This document shows, in pieces, positions 4,923-7,112 of a DNA stretch of 7,112 nt. The notes beneath the pieces were generated by a model. That model was not told the DNA's origin and made no database searches. It saw only the letters and a list, made by a program, of their open reading frames with translations. Made by a program: the position numbers and the translations under genes. How positions within the stretch are numbered: position 1 is the stretch's first letter; every line of letters starts with the position of its first letter. Source of the stretch: Synechococcales cyanobacterium PMM_0085. Its GTDB lineage: Bacteria > Cyanobacteriota > Cyanobacteriia > Elainellales > Elainellaceae. The DNA lies in contig CASBQJ010000319.1 of assembly GCA_949127705.1 (NCBI GenBank), positions 1-7,112 on the forward strand, given 5' to 3'.

Positions 4923-6183
4923 TTTTGGTTGCCAACAGATACGAATTAATCCAGACCCAGAATTAAAGGCAGTTCTAGAGTTCGTGTGTGGCGAGTCCGT
5001 CAAACTTGGCAACTGCGGGATCTATCTGTCTAGGCAGTTGTACTTTAAGACTGGCAAGGTTCCCAGTAAGTTTGACTTGCATCGTGAGATGAGCCGTAAT
5101 CCTCACTTCCAAGCTCTGCATTCTCAAGTTGCCCAGCAATGCCTGACCACCGTTGCAGAGTCGTTTAAATCGTTCTTTGGATTGCTCAAAGCGGTCAGGG
5201 CTGGGAAAGTTGAGCAGCGCCCTAAGCTCCCTGGATATCGCAGGGGTGGTTTAGCCCTCGTCACGTTTCCCGGTCAAGCCGTAAAGCTCAAGGAACAGGG
5301 TCTTAGATTCCCTCTAGGCAGCAAAGTTAAGGCTTGGTTTGACATTGACTGTTTTTATCTGCCAATGCCGTCAAACCTTGAATACAAAGCGATTAGAGAG
5401 TATCGAATCTTGCCCAGGAATGGTCAGTTTTATTTGGAGCTTGTCTACAAAGTCGAAACAGTTCAAGCCGATGTTGACATCAACCGAGTGCTAGGAATCG
5501 ACCCTGGCTTGAATAACTGGTTAACCTGCCTTAGCAATGTTGGAACCAGTTTCATGATTGATGGCTTGCACCTGAAATCGTTGAACCAGTGGTACAACAA
5601 ACGAGTTTCGGTACTGAAAGAGAATCAGCCACAGGGCTTTTGGTCTAAGCAGTTAGCGGGTATCACCGAAAAGCGGAACCGACAGATTAGAGACGCTGTG
5701 AACAAGGCGGCTCGGCTAGTGCTGAAGCACTGTATTGAAAACAAAATTGGAACGGTTGTTTTTGGTTGGAACAAAGGGCAGCGGCAAGAGATTAATTTGG
5801 GTTCAAAGACTAATCAAAAGTTGGTCCAAATTCCCACAGCCAGACTAAAAGACCGCATCGCTCAACTGTGTGAGCAGTTCGGTCTAAGGTTTGTTGAGAC
5901 TGAAGAGAGCTATACCAGCAAGGCAAGTTTTCTAGATTCTGATGAACTACCTACGTTCGGTGCAAAACCCGAAGGGTGGAAAGAGTCTGGCAAACGGGTT
6001 AAGCGTGGTTTGTATCGTTCAGCAGATGGTTTCCGCATCAATGCAGACTGCAACGGAGCAGCAAACATCCTTAGAAAAGTAGCGGCGAAATTGGGTTTCA
6101 ATCTCGATGGAGTCAGTAGGGGCGCTTTGATTGCGCCTTTGAAAGTCCGTATTTGGGCTGTTCAAGAATCCCCGTCCCTTTAG
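4915..6183 (+). CDS. tnpB: TnpB-family RNA-guided endonuclease (variant RuvC-II, no zinc ribbon)
   Basis: TnpB proteins are RNA-guided DNA nucleases of IS200/IS605- and IS607-type elements and ancestors of Cas12. This one has 422 residues. The N-terminal half (about 1-185, beginning FGCQQIRINPDPELKAVLEF) fits the recognition/wedge region. RuvC-I is GIDPG with Asp196. RuvC-II has VVFGWNKGQRQEINLG (281-296): the usual Glu position is Gly284, and Glu292 may substitute. RuvC-III is INADCNGAANI with Asp378. The segment normally carrying two CxxC pairs reads ESYTSKASFLDSDELPTFG and contains no cysteines. These traits match a cyanobacteria-rich TnpB branch, so they are probably lineage features and not decay. 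The ATG at 4915 is the only start after an in-frame TGA at 4906-4908. It overlaps the GIY-YIG stop by 8 bases. The stop codon lies in the right-end hairpin. Confidence 0.9.
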   Translation: MSSFGCQQIRINPDPELKAVLEFVCGESVKLGNCGIYLSRQLYFKTGKVPSKFDLHREMSRNPHFQALHSQVAQQCLTTVAESFKSFFGLLKAVRAGKVEQRPKLPGYRRGGLALVTFPGQAVKLKEQGLRFPLGSKVKAWFDIDCFYLPMPSNLEYKAIREYRILPRNGQFYLELVYKVETVQADVDINRVLGIDPGLNNWLTCLSNVGTSFMIDGLHLKSLNQWYNKRVSVLKENQPQGFWSKQLAGITEKRNRQIRDAVNKAARLVLKHCIENKIGTVVFGWNKGQRQEINLGSKTNQKLVQIPTARLKDRIAQLCEQFGLRFVETEESYTSKASFLDSDELPTFGAKPEGWKESGKRVKRGLYRSADGFRINADCNGAANILRKVAAKLGFNLDGVSRGALIAPLKVRIWAVQESPSL

Positions 6184-6199
6184 GGCTTGGGAGTATCAA
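6050..6199 (+). ncRNA. Probable omega/reRNA region at the 3' end of tnpB
   Basis: In TnpB elements the guide RNA scaffold overlaps the end of tnpB and runs to the element's right end, with the guide taken from the flank. Here a 5-bp perfect hairpin, GGCGC / GCGCC (6121-6125 with 6133-6137), is followed by the terminal hairpin at 6169-6192 and then GTATCAA. The guide would begin near 6200 in the flanking DNA. The 5' limit is a guess from known scaffold sizes. The overlap with coding sequence is as expected. Confidence 0.5.
6169..6193 (+). repeat. Right-end terminal hairpin of the element
   Basis: TCCC (6169-6172) pairs with GGGA (6189-6192) and CCC (6176-6178) with GGG (6183-6185). A small internal loop separates the two stems and the apical loop is TTTA. 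The tnpB stop codon TAG (6181-6183) is inside it. This is the form of the conserved right-end structure of cyanobacterial TnpB elements and presumably the last stem of the guide scaffold. Confidence 0.6.
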
Positions 6200-6370
6200 T
6201 CAAATTTAAGCTTTGATGTAATTTTGGTTGAGGTGTTGCCGAATTGACCTGAACCCTTGAAAATTTAGGTAGTGGTAAGGTCGTAGGGGTTCTGTGGGCG
6301 ATCGCTGCCCCACACGCTGTTGCAGAGCGGTTACAGAATAGAGAACTACTAGGCGAGAGCTACCAGGATT

Positions 6371-6400
6371 CTGCCAGAACCTTGGTAAAAGTCATAGAAT
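6371..6400 (+). promoter_or_regulatory. Weak candidate promoter for lpdA
   Basis: TAGAAT (6395-6400) matches the -10 consensus at five of six positions. The hexamer 18 bases upstream (CTGCCA, 6371-6376) is a poor -35. Transcription would begin around 6407, very close to the ribosome-binding site. The rest of the 6200-6370 spacer shows only one HIP1 site (6298-6305) and no gene. Confidence 0.25.
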
Positions 6401-6421
6401 ATTCCTCACGGAGAGGCTGAA

Positions 6422-7112
6422 GTGAGTCAAGCATTCGATTACGATTTGGTAATTATTGGAGCCGGAGTCGGGGGGCATGGAGCGGCGCTGCATGCGGTGA
6501 GCTGTGGCTTAAAAACGGCCATCATTGAAGCGGCGGATATGGGTGGCACCTGCGTGAACCGAGGCTGCATTCCGTCGAAGGCGCTGCTGGCCGCGTCGGG
6601 GCGAGTGCGCGAACTCCGCGATGCGCATCACCTACAAGCGCTAGGCATTCAGCTGGGCAGCGTTGGGTTTGACCGAGCGGCGATCGCCAACCATGCCAAA
6701 AACCTGGTAGATAAAATTCGCGGTGACCTGACCAATAGCCTCAAGCGACTAGGGGTCGATACGATCCACGGCTGGGGCAAACTGGCAGGCACACAGCAGG
6801 TCGCGATCGCAACCCCCGATGGCGAAAAAATCATCACTGGCGAACATATTATGCTCTCCACGGGATCTATCCCGTTTGTGCCCCCAGGGATTGAAATTGA
6901 TGGCAAAACCGTCTTCACGAGCGATGATGCCGTCAAACTAGACTGGCTGCCACCGTGGCTGGCCATCATTGGCAGCGGCTACATTGGGCTAGAGTTTGCC
7001 GATGTCTACACTGCCCTGGGCTGCGAAGTGACGATGATCGAAGCGCTCGATCAGCTGATGCCCGGTTTCGACCCCGACATTGCCAAACTAGCCCAGCGGA
7101 TTTTGATTGCGC
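6422..7112 (+). CDS. lpdA: Dihydrolipoyl dehydrogenase (E3), partial, C-terminus outside window
   Basis: This FAD- and NAD-dependent enzyme reoxidises dihydrolipoyl groups in pyruvate dehydrogenase and in the glycine cleavage system. About 230 codons are visible. The FAD-binding Rossmann motif GAGVGGHGAA lies at residues 13-22. The redox disulfide is GGTCVNRGCIPSK with Cys44 and Cys49, the spacing that separates lipoamide dehydrogenases from thioredoxin reductases. STGSIPFVPPG is the mid-FAD motif. The NAD-binding GSGYIGLEFA begins near residue 184. Mercuric reductase is unlikely, since no N-terminal metal-binding domain is present, and glutathione reductase would differ around the first motif. 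The start is GTG at 6422 with GGAGAGG five bases upstream. Two HIP1 sites are within the gene. It lies about 220 bases past the right end of the mobile element and is not obviously affected by it. Confidence 0.94.
   Translation, partial: MSQAFDYDLVIIGAGVGGHGAALHAVSCGLKTAIIEAADMGGTCVNRGCIPSKALLAASGRVRELRDAHHLQALGIQLGSVGFDRAAIANHAKNLVDKIRGDLTNSLKRLGVDTIHGWGKLAGTQQVAIATPDGEKIITGEHIMLSTGSIPFVPPGIEIDGKTVFTSDDAVKLDWLPPWLAIIGSGYIGLEFADVYTALGCEVTMIEALDQLMPGFDPDIAKLAQRILIA

Larger units (their letters stand above)
4251..6199 (+). mobile_element. TnpB-type mobile element with RHH and GIY-YIG genes instead of TnpA
   Basis: The span covers structured DNA at the left (4251-4302), three overlapping plus-strand genes (RHH, GIY-YIG, TnpB) and a hairpin-rich right end just past the TnpB stop. 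No HIP1 octamer occurs from 3762 to 6297, although nine lie in the rest of the window. The left part is AT-rich: I count 17 G/C of 60 bases at 4561-4620, against 37 of 60 at 3361-3420 in a host gene. Neither a Y1 (HUH) transposase nor a serine recombinase is present, so within the IS200/IS605/IS607 world this would be a TnpA-less element moved in trans or by another mechanism. Exact ends are not resolved. The right end probably lies close to GAGTATCAA (ending 6199). The left limit is set at the first palindrome arm and could be off by tens of bases. Confidence 0.72.
786..6810. repeat. HIP1 octamers (GCGATCGC), nine dispersed sites
   Basis: Sites start at 786, 1097, 1160, 3191, 3271, 3754, 6298, 6680 and 6803. 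This highly iterated palindrome is a hallmark of many cyanobacterial genomes and is the main taxonomic clue in the window. None lies in the mobile element. Confidence 0.95.

Noticed and set aside
5755..6090. TnpB judged a dead nuclease because of the altered RuvC-II
   Set aside because: The two aspartates are intact, the frame is complete and the motif pattern looks like a whole TnpB branch, so loss of activity cannot be concluded.
5910..6101. Minus-strand frame within tnpB
   Set aside because: It is antisense to the RuvC-III region of TnpB, with no independent signals.
6649..6969. 106-codon minus-strand frame in lpdA
   Set aside because: It is antisense to conserved dihydrolipoyl dehydrogenase sequence.

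Overview
The window looks like a cyanobacterial chromosome segment. The HIP1 octamer GCGATCGC occurs nine times, the host genes are GC-rich, and the tRNA gene does not encode its CCA end. The gene set (sulfate-binding lipoprotein, MurA, SpoU methyltransferase, dihydrolipoyl dehydrogenase) fits this group. I cannot name a species; a filamentous Leptolyngbya-like lineage is only a guess.

Layout, left to right. At 1-868 (minus) is the N-terminal part of a sulfate ABC-transporter binding lipoprotein. A striking 24-bp perfect inverted repeat at 1019-1067 forms a terminator between it and murA. murA (minus, 1111-2487) appears to start at an AUU codon behind a strong Shine-Dalgarno. A spacer with divergent promoters follows, then tRNA-Leu(CAG) at 2760-2843 with its own terminator. 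Next come a SpoU-family RNA 2'-O-methyltransferase gene (3025-3816, plus) and a small cyanobacterial gene of unknown function (3863-4132, minus). These two converge on a shared terminator.

From about 4251 to 6199 lies an inserted mobile element of TnpB type. It has no Y1 (HUH) or serine-recombinase TnpA. Three overlapping plus-strand genes are present: a 45-residue ribbon-helix-helix protein, a GIY-YIG nuclease-domain protein, and a TnpB of the branch with a shifted RuvC-II glutamate and no zinc-ribbon cysteines. A 16-bp perfect inverted repeat surrounds the presumed -10 box and overlaps the first start codon, which suggests autorepression by the ribbon-helix-helix protein. The end of tnpB is rich in hairpins and probably encodes the omega/reRNA scaffold. 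The element lacks HIP1 sites and its first two genes are clearly AT-rich, so it looks foreign.

Downstream, lpdA (dihydrolipoyl dehydrogenase, E3) starts at a GTG at 6422 and runs off the window. The host genes are housekeeping genes with no evident shared pathway. The one coherent multigene system is the RHH / GIY-YIG / TnpB cassette, which I consider the most interesting part of the window.
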